64,000 bases of DNA from contig NC_134949.1 of assembly GCF_965638725.1 (NCBI RefSeq), positions 78,646,017 through 78,710,016 of the forward strand, read 5' to 3'. The position numbers and the translations under genes are program-made. This DNA comes from Aptenodytes patagonicus. Its lineage: Eukaryota; Chordata; Aves; Sphenisciformes; Spheniscidae. Under the pieces are notes generated by a model that was not told where the DNA came from, did no database searches, and saw only the letters and a list, made by a program, of their open reading frames with translations. Positions 40,884 through 51,478 of the stretch are shown piece by piece. Every line of letters begins with the position of its first letter. Within the stretch, counting starts at the first letter, position 1.

Positions 40884-43800
40884 AACCTTATCCATACATC
40901 TTGGGCAGGCCAGCGTTTCTGCACAGCCTTCATTTAACCTCCCACCACACCGCAGATTTTCTCTGCTATTCTGTGGTGCTCTTCTGGAAAGTTATCCTTG
41001 CCTCTGTTTACATTTTTTCCATAGAGTTGGAAACAGGTTCCTCATAATCTCAAAAAGAAAAATACGTTTTATCACAGGGCTTATGCAGAGATTGTGACTA
41101 TTGTAAATCAAAAAGTTGTTGTTGGTTAATTAAATGTGGAGGTACAGTAACTCTGCTTTAAAAAGTATATTGTTTCTTTTTGGTAAGGAAGGGTGATACT
41201 TACAGTTACCAGTGTCTAGCTGTGTACTATGAAATGACAGCAACTTTTTTTGCACTGAAAAAAAATTCCATATGGTGAGTACGTAAATGAAAGGTTAGAA
41301 GTAAAAAATAGTAAGTTAAACCACCCAGGCTGTATTTGGCAATGTATCAAGGAATCCAGTAAGGCCTAGAAAGGTGCCTTAAAAACTGGCATGTCAAGAC
41401 CAGATCAAAGTATGCTTGTTGGTGCCATCTTGGTTGTTTTTTTCTCTCTGTTCTGGTTAAGGATGTTCATCCTTAACTTTTCAGCTTTGATACATGCATT
41501 TGTATGTTTGGTTTTTGCTTTGTGGTGTTTTGGTGAATAATTTTTTTTGCCAAACTAGTTAGGCTTTTTTGTTCTAGACTTTTGTCTTTAACCTTCTACA
41601 AGGGCCCCTTCCTCCAGTGCAGCTCAAGGGATAGAAACCAGCTGTGTCTTGTTCCTTGGAGCTGATGGTGGGGCTCCTTGTCTATGACACCCACAGACAG
41701 AAGAGAGTGCCACCAGAATCTCACTTTTCATCTCAGTCTGTTATTGGGATATAAATCATGTTTACTGTTACTGCTTTATATGCTTTAGCAGATGGCCTTG
41801 CTGAAGCATACCATGGGGATCAAGTTAATTTTTTTTTTTCTTTAAGTTGCTGTGGGATTTTGGCAAGTTGTTTTGATTGTCTAGTCCCCTGATTCAACAC
41901 CAAACCACCCAGGGCAGAGGTGGCACCTCAGCAGCTGTGAGCAAGCCCACTGCGACTGGCTGCAGACAGCTGCGTGCCCTGCTGCTGCATCAGGGCTGCT
42001 GGAGTCCCCAGCTCTATGGGGCTCTGTTGGCAGAGGGGTGGCCGCTTGACGCTGTTTGTCCTTATGTGTTGGGCCCCCTGGCCAGGACCGCTGTGATGGC
42101 ATGTCTCCTCTGTGCACTGGAGGTGGGTGGCTTGTTTTGGCAGTGGGCAGCATGTCGGGATCCCCAGATCCACCATGTTTCCTCCAGCTGCCTGGCAGGT
42201 CTTGCAAGTGAAACTTTGATGCCAGAGCCAGCTGTGGTGGAGCCGTGCTTTGCCTGTTCCCATTTTCTGTTTGAGAGTAGAAGGCCTGGCATGATGACGC
42301 TGGGGAGATGCCCCATTACCGACATGCCAAACCCATGCTGAGCAGTCTGGGACAGGGAAGCCCAGCCCAAGGTCCCACTCCGCATCTCTGGGGCTGTGAG
42401 CAATGCCTGTTTGACAGCTTGACCTCCCCGCCCCAGTTGCCTGAAGGATAAAATACATCTAACCAAAGGCTTGGCTTGCTTTGGCAAACTGATGAGTTAA
42501 TTCAGATATGCTGAAGCACCTTCCCCGCCACCTCTTGTGAGGTGGTACAGAGATGCCAGGGCAGGGAGAGCTGCCAAGCCAGGTGCTGGGGAGGGATCCC
42601 TGTGCTACGTGGGGGGCAAGCACTTGCTCAATAAACGTCCTTCCCCAGGGGCACAGGGATCGGCTGGGGTAAGGAGGGCACAGGCTGAATCGAGCGGGTT
42701 TGCTCTGCCACACCACACCACGTCCCACTATCACAGCCCCTCGGGAGGCAGCCAGGGGCGAGGGTGTCCTCAGAGGGATGAGGTGCATGGGGTGGCAGGG
42801 CCAAAGGCGAGCATGTGGCACAGTGTCTCTCAGTCATGTGGGAGCTTAAAAGAACTGGCAAGGTCGAAAGAAATTTTAGCCCTGCCTCAGGACTCGCTCA
42901 TCACAAACGCAAGCCCAATGATTCAACAGAGCCTAGTGAAGGGTGTATTTTTCTGCAAAAGGTTTTAAGGGGTTTGCTGGTATGAGGTGAAACCATTAAT
43001 GTCATTGGTAGCATCACTTACCATGCTGACATTATCACTACCCGTACCACGCAGGCGATCGGCAACTTTAAGCTTCCAGCTATTAATCCCTTTAATCTCC
43101 TTGTGTTCTAAGCAATGCTATAAATTAGCAGAGTACCTTTTTTCACCCCCCCTTTGTTTTTTTCCTTTGGAAAACAAATTCAATTCACTTTATTCTTCCA
43201 GAATTAAAGGCAATGTTGTAGGAATTGTGTCCGAATTGAAATGTTCCTTTTTTTGCTGATATGTTATTGCCAATAGTTGTTTGTTTGGTGTGTGTTAATT
43301 TTTGGATAAAAAAGAAAAGTCCAGAGACAGCTGGATATACATTAATCTTAGCTAAAAGCTTTTCAGCAGATTAACCCTGGAAGGCAAAAAGGATGTGAAC
43401 ACAGCTGGAATGAATGATTGTTTTCTATTTCAAAGGAATATCCCTAAAGCTCTTTATTTTGGAGATTCACACCGAGTATTACAAAATTATCTCTTTCTGC
43501 CTTCCTTCAGACTTCCCTTTACAAGTGTCCCAAGAGTGACTTACTATATAAGTTTATTTCTGTTGAGCTGCTGAAATACGTTGCCCGAGTCCTTCCCACA
43601 TCTGTTCTAGGCTATCGGTGGTAGCTCTGATTTCTTAGGGATTTTATCTATTTATGGTAAATTTGCTGGGAATTCATTAGCAGTAAGACCAAAATCAAGG
43701 ATCATGGGGCATAACGCATAGCTTGGTGCTTGTGCCACACTATTGTAGTAAGGCACCTGTTGTGTATGGTAGTTTCCTAAAAAGTGCATTTTTTACTATT

Positions 43801-44636
43801 TGGTCCTGGAGGGCAGCCAAAGCCCTTACTGGGGCATGGGGTTTAACTACTGAGCATCCACCACCAGCCCAAAAAAAAGAGTCAGAAATGAAATGTCAGA
43901 GTTTCATTTTGGAGGCAGAAACTGAGAACAGGAAGAATATAGGGGGGAACTGAAACGAAACTTCCATCTTGGACTTGGAGCGAAACCTTTTGCTCTCCAA
44001 GTGCTGCAATAGGCATGTGCGGGTGTGCCGGCGCACACAGGCAATGAAGATGAGAAGAGTTTTGATTCCTCTGCCATGGGGTGTTTGCCCAATGCCCTGC
44101 CTCCACGAGGGAGGAGGAGACAATCTTGCGTTCATGTTGGCTTTGTTCTGGCAAATTTGACCAGAAAACCAAGCCCAGATGCAGTCAACCCCAAGCTACC
44201 TTCATGTTTGGTTGGTTTTGGCAAATAAACGTGTGAAGGAAAGGGGGAGAAAGGTATGTGCAAGCCACCGCCTGAGGGCTGGCTTCTTTCATTGAAATGC
44301 TGGATGTGCAGCTCATGCTTGCGCTGAAGTCGGTGCTGTGCTTGCGGGCAGATGATCTCTCCCCCTGTGCTCAGGCTGTAATGTTGGAGGCAGCGATGCT
44401 TCTGACTCCCTGATATCACAACTTGCACCATGCCCAGTGCTAACAAACTGAGTTCTGGGTGGGAAAGGTGAAGAGTTCCTTGAGTAAAATCGATGGGCAC
44501 ATGTGAACATGCAACTCCGCCGAGACTGCCGCACACTCCAAATCCCCCTGGGCACTTGGGACCTTTCAGTACTTTGCCCCTCTTCTGCTTTCAATTAACA
44601 ATGCCAGACAGATCCCACTATCACTGTGCTGCTAAA

Positions 44637-44707
44637 CGACAAAGCAAAACAAAGCAAAAACCCAAAGAAACCCCCAACCCTAACCCAGAAAGCAAACAAA
44701 AACCCCC
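44637..44707 (+). repeat. A/C-only skewed tract
   Basis: About 70 bases are nearly devoid of T and poor in G, with units such as AAAGCAAAAC and AACCCCC. It includes a single CCCTAACCC by chance. The strand asymmetry is marked, but there is no regular period. Confidence 0.7.
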
Positions 44708-46040
44708 ATTGCTTTGATCCTGAATGTTTCTACCTCCTCTTTACAGATCGGTGACTTCTGCATTTCAGCTGGCTTCCAAAAAGGCTCATTGCAAAGTAGG
44801 CTGTTACAGCAATTCCAGTTGCCTAGAAAAGGCAGTTTTCATGTGTCAGCTGATGATGACGGACTCTAGCTGCTGCGATGCAAGCAAAGAGTGCCCGGTA
44901 CTGCTGTGATGACGCATGACCCGTGGGGTACGTCTGCAGTGATTGATGGATGCAGCACTGAAACCTGAATGTCGCAGCTGGGCTTGGGGGACTTTGCACG
45001 TGGAAAGGAAGCAGACACTTGAAAAGGGCACGTAGTTTACAGAGATGGTGTAATGGCTCCTTTCACAACTTCATCATGTGGTGCAAGGAGCAGATTTGGT
45101 ATCCCTAGAGTGTGGAAAGGAGGTCTGGACAAATGCACTTTAACTTAAATTACTGCAAAATTTATTTTTTTTAAACCAATGTCTGCCTGCAAAGTCTGTA
45201 TGGACTGTTTGCCTCTCTCTGTCGTCTTCATCACAGCATCTGAAAACTTTGTAAAGATTTCCAGGTTGTGCCCTTGCAATGCCGGACTCAGACACGCGCC
45301 TTTTGTTAGGGACCTGAGATGGTGTGAGAGAGATGAATTGCGCAGCCCAAGGGCTTACAGAGAGCTTCTGACAGCAAAAACCCACCCGACCTCTAGTCGT
45401 GGTCTGGTGTGGGGGCCATAAAACCTGTCTGCAACATTCATGATGACAGATTGCATCCTGAGGAAACATTGCCAGGCAGATTTGGAGAGAGGGTATTTTA
45501 GATAAAAGCGATATTAAGAAGTACTCTGAGGCAAACATCCAGGGGTGACTGGATCTGTAGTTTGTTTTCCTACAGTTTATTGGAAAAACAAAGGATAATA
45601 ATAAAAAAAAAAAATTAAAACTTTTACTGCCCGTATGACATCATATTTCCTGTTGAGCTAAGTGTTTTGATGAGAAATATAGCAATTAGGTTTTAGTTGA
45701 TTCTTTAGTGTTGTTTTTGTAGGGATTAACCATTGCAGCTGACTGAGGATGCGTGTGCTTGAGCTCCCACTGCTTTCTGCTGGAGCTGCGGCTGCTGGGG
45801 CTGGCAGGGGAGGAAAAGTTCCTCTGCTTGACAGACAGTCTATAAAAATCGGAGAGCTCTTCACTATTCTAGAGCTGGAAAATGATAAGAAAAATGCTAT
45901 GACACCTACCTAACCTGCAGATCCTTTTAGTCACCTCTGAGGAAGCTGGAGACCTTTCCTCGTGCTTTTCTCTCCCTCCTGCGCGGAGCACATGGGCTAT
46001 TGCACACCTGCTCCCTGGCACCTGGTCACACCATCACGGA

Positions 46041-46095
46041 TGTCCAGGCAGTGTCCGGGCCATGTCCACGTGGTGTCCAGGCAGTGTCCAGGCGC
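46041..46095 (+). repeat. 11-bp minisatellite, 5 units
   Basis: Five consecutive 11-bp units in perfect register all begin TGTCC: TGTCCAGGCAG, TGTCCGGGCCA, TGTCCACGTGG, TGTCCAGGCAG and TGTCCAGGCGC. Units 1 and 4 are identical. The register is uninterrupted. Nothing in the flanks suggests a coding role. Confidence 0.9.
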
Positions 46096-49030
46096 TGCTT
46101 CAGAAGGACAGGTCTCTGACCCACCCTCCTGCTGCACCGGCCAGAGAGCGCTGGGACCTTTAACTTGCTGCCGGGACCCAAAAGCACATGGGGTGCAAAC
46201 TGCTTACTGAATTTCCAGTGAAGAAAGAAGCTTTCCCTATTGTTCATTTATCAACATTATAAGAAATGCTTTGAGCTCCTTGGGGAGGGGGACCTCAATA
46301 TGTTCCTACAATAGGGCAAGCCCATAACAAAATTTTGGCTTCAGTTTCACCGTAGGCATTTATCTCCTTTATGCATTTCAGTCTGAGGGAAACGGGGAAG
46401 AAAAAACTTAGACCATCTCTTTTATTCTTTCCTGGGGTTTATTAATCACCAGAAAGCAAGCAACACTTCCTGTAGAGTGTGGTTATTATTGCTTTGTTCT
46501 TGCTTCTAATATAAACATTTTTGAGATGTCCTGCTCTTCTAACTGAATATGCTTGTGTTAAATCAGTAGTTCCATTTTGTTTATTAAAATCAAACTTTCC
46601 CTTATTGAGTATTGTTGTAGAATTAATTACCACCTTTTTACTGAGTTCCTTTCTTTTTCAACAAGGGAGAATTAAAGCAGCAGACACTGGAAGTTTTCAT
46701 AAAGCTCTGACTGAGGCCTTGAATTTGCTGTTTTGTTACACACGTGTCTTGACCTAGAGATTTTCTGCATCAATGCATTAGAAGAAATCCCTCATATTTA
46801 CATCCAAGAAGGCCCTACTAGGAGGCCCTGAAAAGAAGACCATGCAATATTCTGCAGGGTGGGCATTTTCTTGGTTTCCTCCCTCTGATACAGTCTATGG
46901 CAAGAAGGAGCTCAACTACTTCTTTATACTTGCTTTATACTCTCTTCTGTGAATGCCCTATAAACTTCAGGGCCCATGCTGACTTGTGAAGAACCAGTTG
47001 CCACCAAATGTAGTCCACCCAAGCTCTGTGCATGTTTGTCACACCCTGCTTTCATGCCTTGGAGCCGGCCAGCACGTGGAAACCCATGGGTAGGTCTGCT
47101 AAAGCCAATGGCTTCAGGTATGCCCAGGTAAGTTTTTTGGCTGAGAAACCTGGCTACTTGCCTGAAATGGCAAATCCTGCAGTTGCTTTGGCAAAAGCTT
47201 CATGTTTTTGCAGAAGCCCCACCCGTGCCATTCAATTTTATATTGTCCTGTGAGTTCTGACATTTTCTATGTGTATTTCAGTGAGTAGCCATTTTCCTAT
47301 AGCAGTTCTGGAGGAATTAGAGATATAACTTACGCAGGCTTGAACAGGATGGCCGAGCCGATGGCTTGAGCTGGGAGATGGCACAGCGAAGGCGAGCCAA
47401 AGTCCAGCAGACCTCAGCCAAGCAGGCTGAAACCTTCTGGGTTTGGGTCAGACCATTCTTAATGCTTTCAGACACATCCTTGGTATGTGCTCGCACGTAC
47501 TGGGTGAGTGGCTACTTCTTTTGATCTGAGGCAGTCTCTGGATGTTTGACTTTGCAGTGGAAAAGGAGGCTGGCTGAGGTATGCAGCTGCTACGTGGATA
47601 CGTGCAAACAGCTGTGCAGACAACAAGAGGAGTTTGGGTTCCTTCTGGCTTAGAGGGGTCTCGGCTCACATTAGCAGGCACGCAGCTTGGCCTTCCTTCA
47701 GACTCTGCTATTTTTACCCTACTCTGCTCCAAAGTTTATTTGCTGGTTGCCAGCTCACCGAGGTTTGTCTCCTCAATTCATCTCAGCGGAGCCTGGGCAG
47801 CAGCAAAGCCAAAGCCCAACCCTGCGGTACAAACTGGATAGCAGAGCGTGGTTTCAAATCGCAAATGCAAAGCACTCACTTAAAAGTGTTTTTAGTTTTA
47901 ACAACCGCTTCCTTCCTCAGTACAGGTGATGTTTCTGGCTCACGGGATAAAGGAGGAAAGTGCCTCACCTGCGACAAGGGAAGACCTGGCAAAGGCAATG
48001 GCAGTGTTTCAGGAGTTGGGCCCTGGAGGAGAGGACAGCATGAGGGACCCTGGATCAAACCTCGGGAAGTGGCCACAAGCAGTGTAGAAATCTGCCCGTA
48101 GCGCCAGGCTGCAGGAGTTTATCACAGTTCTGACAGAGTCTCTTGGGAGCAGGCCTTGGTCCAGAGCACGCTGGACCTCCAGATGGGCCCTACGATGGGA
48201 TCTCGTCTAGGAGGTCTGAACCTCTAGTGACTACAAATGTGGGGCTGCATGGATTGCAGGGGAGAACAGGTATTTTGCACCAACTGGAGAGAGACGGTTG
48301 AGTAAAGACCATGGTCCAGCCAAAATATCCTTCATTTAACTGTCAGGGAGGAGAAATGAAATGGAAAACTGGATTTGCCCAATTTGTCCGTTCCTGCCAG
48401 CAAGAAATGTGTGTCTCTGCAAAAGGATGCTGGAAGCTTTAGTGCAGAGAGGTGATAAGTAAGGAGATTTCTTAATATTGGTGATTCTCCCCTGTAATAG
48501 CATGGCCTGATTTCCTATTTTTTGAGCATTGGGAAATGGGAGGAGGAGTTAAAAGAGGAAGACACCGTGTTCAAGTAGTCCAAGTATTCCTATTTTATTT
48601 CAGTCCTGAGTCAGTTCCAGTTTTGGGCACTTCTTCTGAATGTCTGTGGTACCCCTTCTGTTGCTGTGAGGCTGAAGTACCAGCGAAAAAGGAGCAGGCC
48701 CCCAGCCGAAGCCATCAGCTGATGATGTCTTGGCTGAAAAGAAAAGCATTCACGTGCAGACTAGGAGGGACAATGGTTTTAGAAGGTGAAGTGGTTGGTC
48801 CTTGCAGCTAGGTGTCTGCTTGCTCAGTGCCAGGAGGCATGGCTGGGTCTTCGGGAGGGTGGGGAGGAGCACCTGCAGGTGTGTGAAAAAGCACTGCCTG
48901 CTACAGTTTGAACGGTAGCTCGTTGTCTATGGGCAGTGCTGGAAAAAGATATGAAATGGAGGACTGATGACTACACAGCACAAACAACAGAAGTCACCTC
49001 CTGTGCTGCTTGCCTGCAGCCCAGGAACTC

Positions 49031-49036
49031 AATAAA
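49031..49036 (+). promoter_or_regulatory. Plus-strand AATAAA with GU-rich downstream element
   Basis: The sequence GGAACTCAATAAAGATTTG is followed by GTCTGTGGG and then TGCTTTTTATT. This is the textbook order of a mammalian or avian 3' end: signal, about 10-20 bases, then a G/T-rich element. It could terminate an unannotated noncoding or untranslated exon in the 48.5-49.0 kb region. No coding frame upstream is recognisable. Confidence 0.25.
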
Positions 49037-49953
49037 GATTTGTCTGTGGGCTTAAGCGGTGCTTTTTATTCACGTGGCATTTTTATGGGTAGTATAACAA
49101 AACATAAAATCTGTGAGACTCACAGTATTGCATGATTTCTTTTCCTAGGGTTTGGGGCTTTTTACTTTTTTTATTAGCTAGAGATAAGTTGCTTTAACAA
49201 ACATCCATGCGGTTAGCGAAGAGAAAAGGGAAAGGCTGTGAAATGTCTTTGAGCTCCTGTATCTACTTAATAATAGCAGATATAGCACAGGGATGCTGTG
49301 TCTCCTTGTTAGATAAATTCCCAACTGGCTTTTTCTAGTAGCTGCTTAGAGCGTGTTCATTCAGGGAAAGAGAAGGTGTACTGTGTGGTTAAAATGATAA
49401 TGGAGTTTATACAGCAAATCCCAGCTATCACTTACTCACCAGAGGTGGTACTTCCCACTGCACTACCACCTACCCCAGCAGCATTTTGTGACATAAAATC
49501 TTCTAACAAAATCCGGGCATGCTAGAGAAAGGTGGCTTTGCAGTGAACAGTTTGATATTGCACAATACTAGTTCTCAATGATATAATATTCTTGATTCCC
49601 GGGCCAGCAAATACTGGAGAAAGGAGCTGTTAGATCCTATGCTGGGGAGCAAAAAACTCGAGGTCAAATGCAACATACCTTTTTAGATGCTTCTAAGATT
49701 TGAATTGTTTTCAGTAGTCCTACATGGAAAAAAGGCATTTTTCAGCAGTAACTGTAAGGCAGTTAAAACCAAAATTAATTAAAAAAAAATTTATTTGGGA
49801 GAATGCCTTAAATTAAAACTGGAGCTTAGCTGGCCAATAGGAGAGTATTCTCAAATATTACCTAGATCAAGCTTTTTTTGTTTGTTTGTTGTCAAAGCTA
49901 AGGATTTAAACCCATTTGTCACTGGTAGTTCTCACGGTGACAAAGCAGCTATT

Positions 49954-49981
49954 CGTGTTCAAGTGCTGTCACTTGAACACG
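49954..49981. repeat. Perfect inverted repeat, 12-bp arms, 4-base loop
   Basis: The left arm CGTGTTCAAGTG (49954-49965) and right arm CACTTGAACACG (49970-49981) are exact reverse complements around the loop CTGT. Both strands can fold into the same tight hairpin. The arms are GC-balanced in an AT-rich neighbourhood. It has no transposon-like flanks and no gene assignment. Confidence 0.9.
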
Positions 49982-50199
49982 CCCAGAACATGTCCTGAGA
50001 CTCCCAGCAGCTCTTATCAAAAACTTTCCTGACGCACGCAGCCTCTTCCTTTTAAGTCTGCCCTGCCTTATGGGCTGGTTGTTCTGGATTGTGAAAGACT
50101 CAACAGTGAGACGAATAGCTCATTCCAGTGGGACAGCACTGCGAGTGATAAGGAGGCAGAGAGACGACTGAGAAATGTTACGTTAATATTCCCTAGCTT

Positions 50200-50216
50200 A
50201 AAAAAAAAAAAAAAAA
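50200..50216 (+). repeat. Poly(A), 17 bases
   Basis: Seventeen A residues followed by an A-rich tail (TAGAAAAATAAAG). No processed pseudogene or SINE body is recognisable in front of it. Confidence 0.9.
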
Positions 50217-50820
50217 TAGAAAAATAAAGCAGGCTTGCACGATAGCAGAGGTAACTATACAGGCACACACCTCATATTAGAGTATGTTGCTTTAGTTTTC
50301 GCGATGAGCACAAGACACTGGGGAGGTGTGGACTGTGTTCCCACTGGAAAGCTGGGAGGGCGCGTGCTTCAGGAGGGATTTATCCTCCAGATTGCCGTCC
50401 TCTACAGTAGGGGTGCAATAGGGAAGTACAGGCATCTCTAACGGGACGCTTTGTTTCCACTTTGTATTTTGTTGGAAAAATATAAAAAAGAAAGATGCAA
50501 AGGCTAGCTGATGAAAGTATAGTGAAGAGAGGCAGAAGAGTTTCCCTCTCTTTAGATGACTTTTCAGCAATTTATAAAACCTTACTGATTCCTCATAATC
50601 CTTACAAATAAACACCAAGGATGAAATGATGAACTCAAATTTGAGAAGAGCTTGAGGCTTTGTATGGTTCAGCTGTTCGAAGAAGAGAGTTAAAATTCTG
50701 ATTGCGAAATTCAAGCCATTATATGCTTACACATTGTAACTCCATGCAACACACGACCTCTCCTGTCCTGAGTAATGACCATAACAGATGGAGCCCAAAG
50801 TCATGGACTAAATGAACTCA

Positions 50821-50874
50821 GTGGACATTTCGTGGACGTTTGTGGACATTTATGGACATCTTACAGACATTTCA
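50821..50874 (+). repeat. 10-11-bp tandem repeat, 5 units
   Basis: The units are GTGGACATTTC, GTGGACGTTT, GTGGACATTTA, TGGACATCTTA and CAGACATTTCA, 10-11 bp each, built on a GGACATTT core. They decay toward the right. The array lies 140 bp upstream of LTR copy B and is not part of it. Confidence 0.85.
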
Positions 50875-51271
50875 CAGGGGTGGTCCATAGGCTAAGAGAA
50901 TGATATCTGTGTATTATATCAAAGGATGGGAAGGGTGGTGTGGTTAATGAGGATGTATTGGACAGTGTGAGACCTGAGCATGATGTAAATGGAATGGAAT
51001 AAGGGGTGGAGAATGTGCTGGTTTTGGCTGGGGTAGAGTTAATTTTCTTCCTAGTAGCTAGGATGGGGCTATGTTTTGGATTTGTGCTGGCAACAGTGTT
51101 GATAACACAGGGATGTTTTCATTACTGCTGAGCAGTGCTGACACAGAGTCAAGGCCTTTTCTGCTTCTCACCCCACCCCACTAGCCAGTAGGCTGGGGGT
51201 GCACAAGAAGTTGGAGGGGACACAGCCGGGACAGCTGACCCCAACTGACCAAAGGCATATTCCACACCATG

Positions 51272-51294
51272 TGACGTCATGCTCAGCATATAAA
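51272..51294 (+). promoter_or_regulatory. LTR copy B core promoter: CRE palindrome plus TATA box
   Basis: A perfect 8-bp cAMP-response element, TGACGTCA, sits at 51272-51279, nine bases upstream of TATAAA at 51289-51294. CRE/ATF sites next to a TATA box are a known LTR promoter design, and CREB/ATF binding to TGACGTCA is well established. Transcription would start near 51320 and run rightward. The matching positions in copy A have one change in the CRE and a disrupted TATA sequence (CAATAAAAA). Activity is inferred, not shown. Confidence 0.6.
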
Positions 51295-51472
51295 GCTGGG
51301 GGAAGATGGAAGGGGGAGACGCTCTGAGTGATGGCATTTGTCTTCTCAAGTAACAGTTACGCGTGATGGAGCCCTGCTTTCCTGGAGATGGCTGAACACC
51401 TGCCTGGCAATGGGAAGCAGTGAATGAATTCCTTGTTTTGCTTTGCTTGCATGCACGGCTTTTGCCTTCCCT

Positions 51473-51478
51473 ATTAAA
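51473..51478 (+). promoter_or_regulatory. LTR copy B poly(A) signal (ATTAAA)
   Basis: The common ATTAAA variant lies in the conserved stretch CTATTAAACTGTCTTTATCT, followed by T-rich sequence (TTTTCTCTCTTTTACC) that could act as the downstream element. The same motif is conserved in copy A, which supports it as the R-region polyadenylation signal of the LTR. Confidence 0.5.

Larger units (their letters stand above)
34853..51013. other. Gene-free stretch between CR1 and LTR copy B
   Basis: Base composition varies more here. 35.4-38.7 kb contains CpG-bearing and ATTA-rich patches that resemble regulatory DNA. 41.88-42.88 kb is GC-rich but poor in CpG, which leaves several overlapping ORFs open for lack of stop codons without a convincing protein. 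43.0-43.3 kb is complex AT-rich sequence that could be conserved noncoding DNA. No gene is recognised. Confidence 0.5.

Noticed and set aside
41877..42487. Cluster of overlapping ORFs of 108-176 codons on both strands
   Set aside because: The block is GC-rich and CpG-poor, which lowers stop frequency in every frame. No frame stands out and no domain is visible.
44680..44700. CCCTAACCC telomere-like word
   Set aside because: A single copy within an A/C-skewed tract, not a telomeric array.
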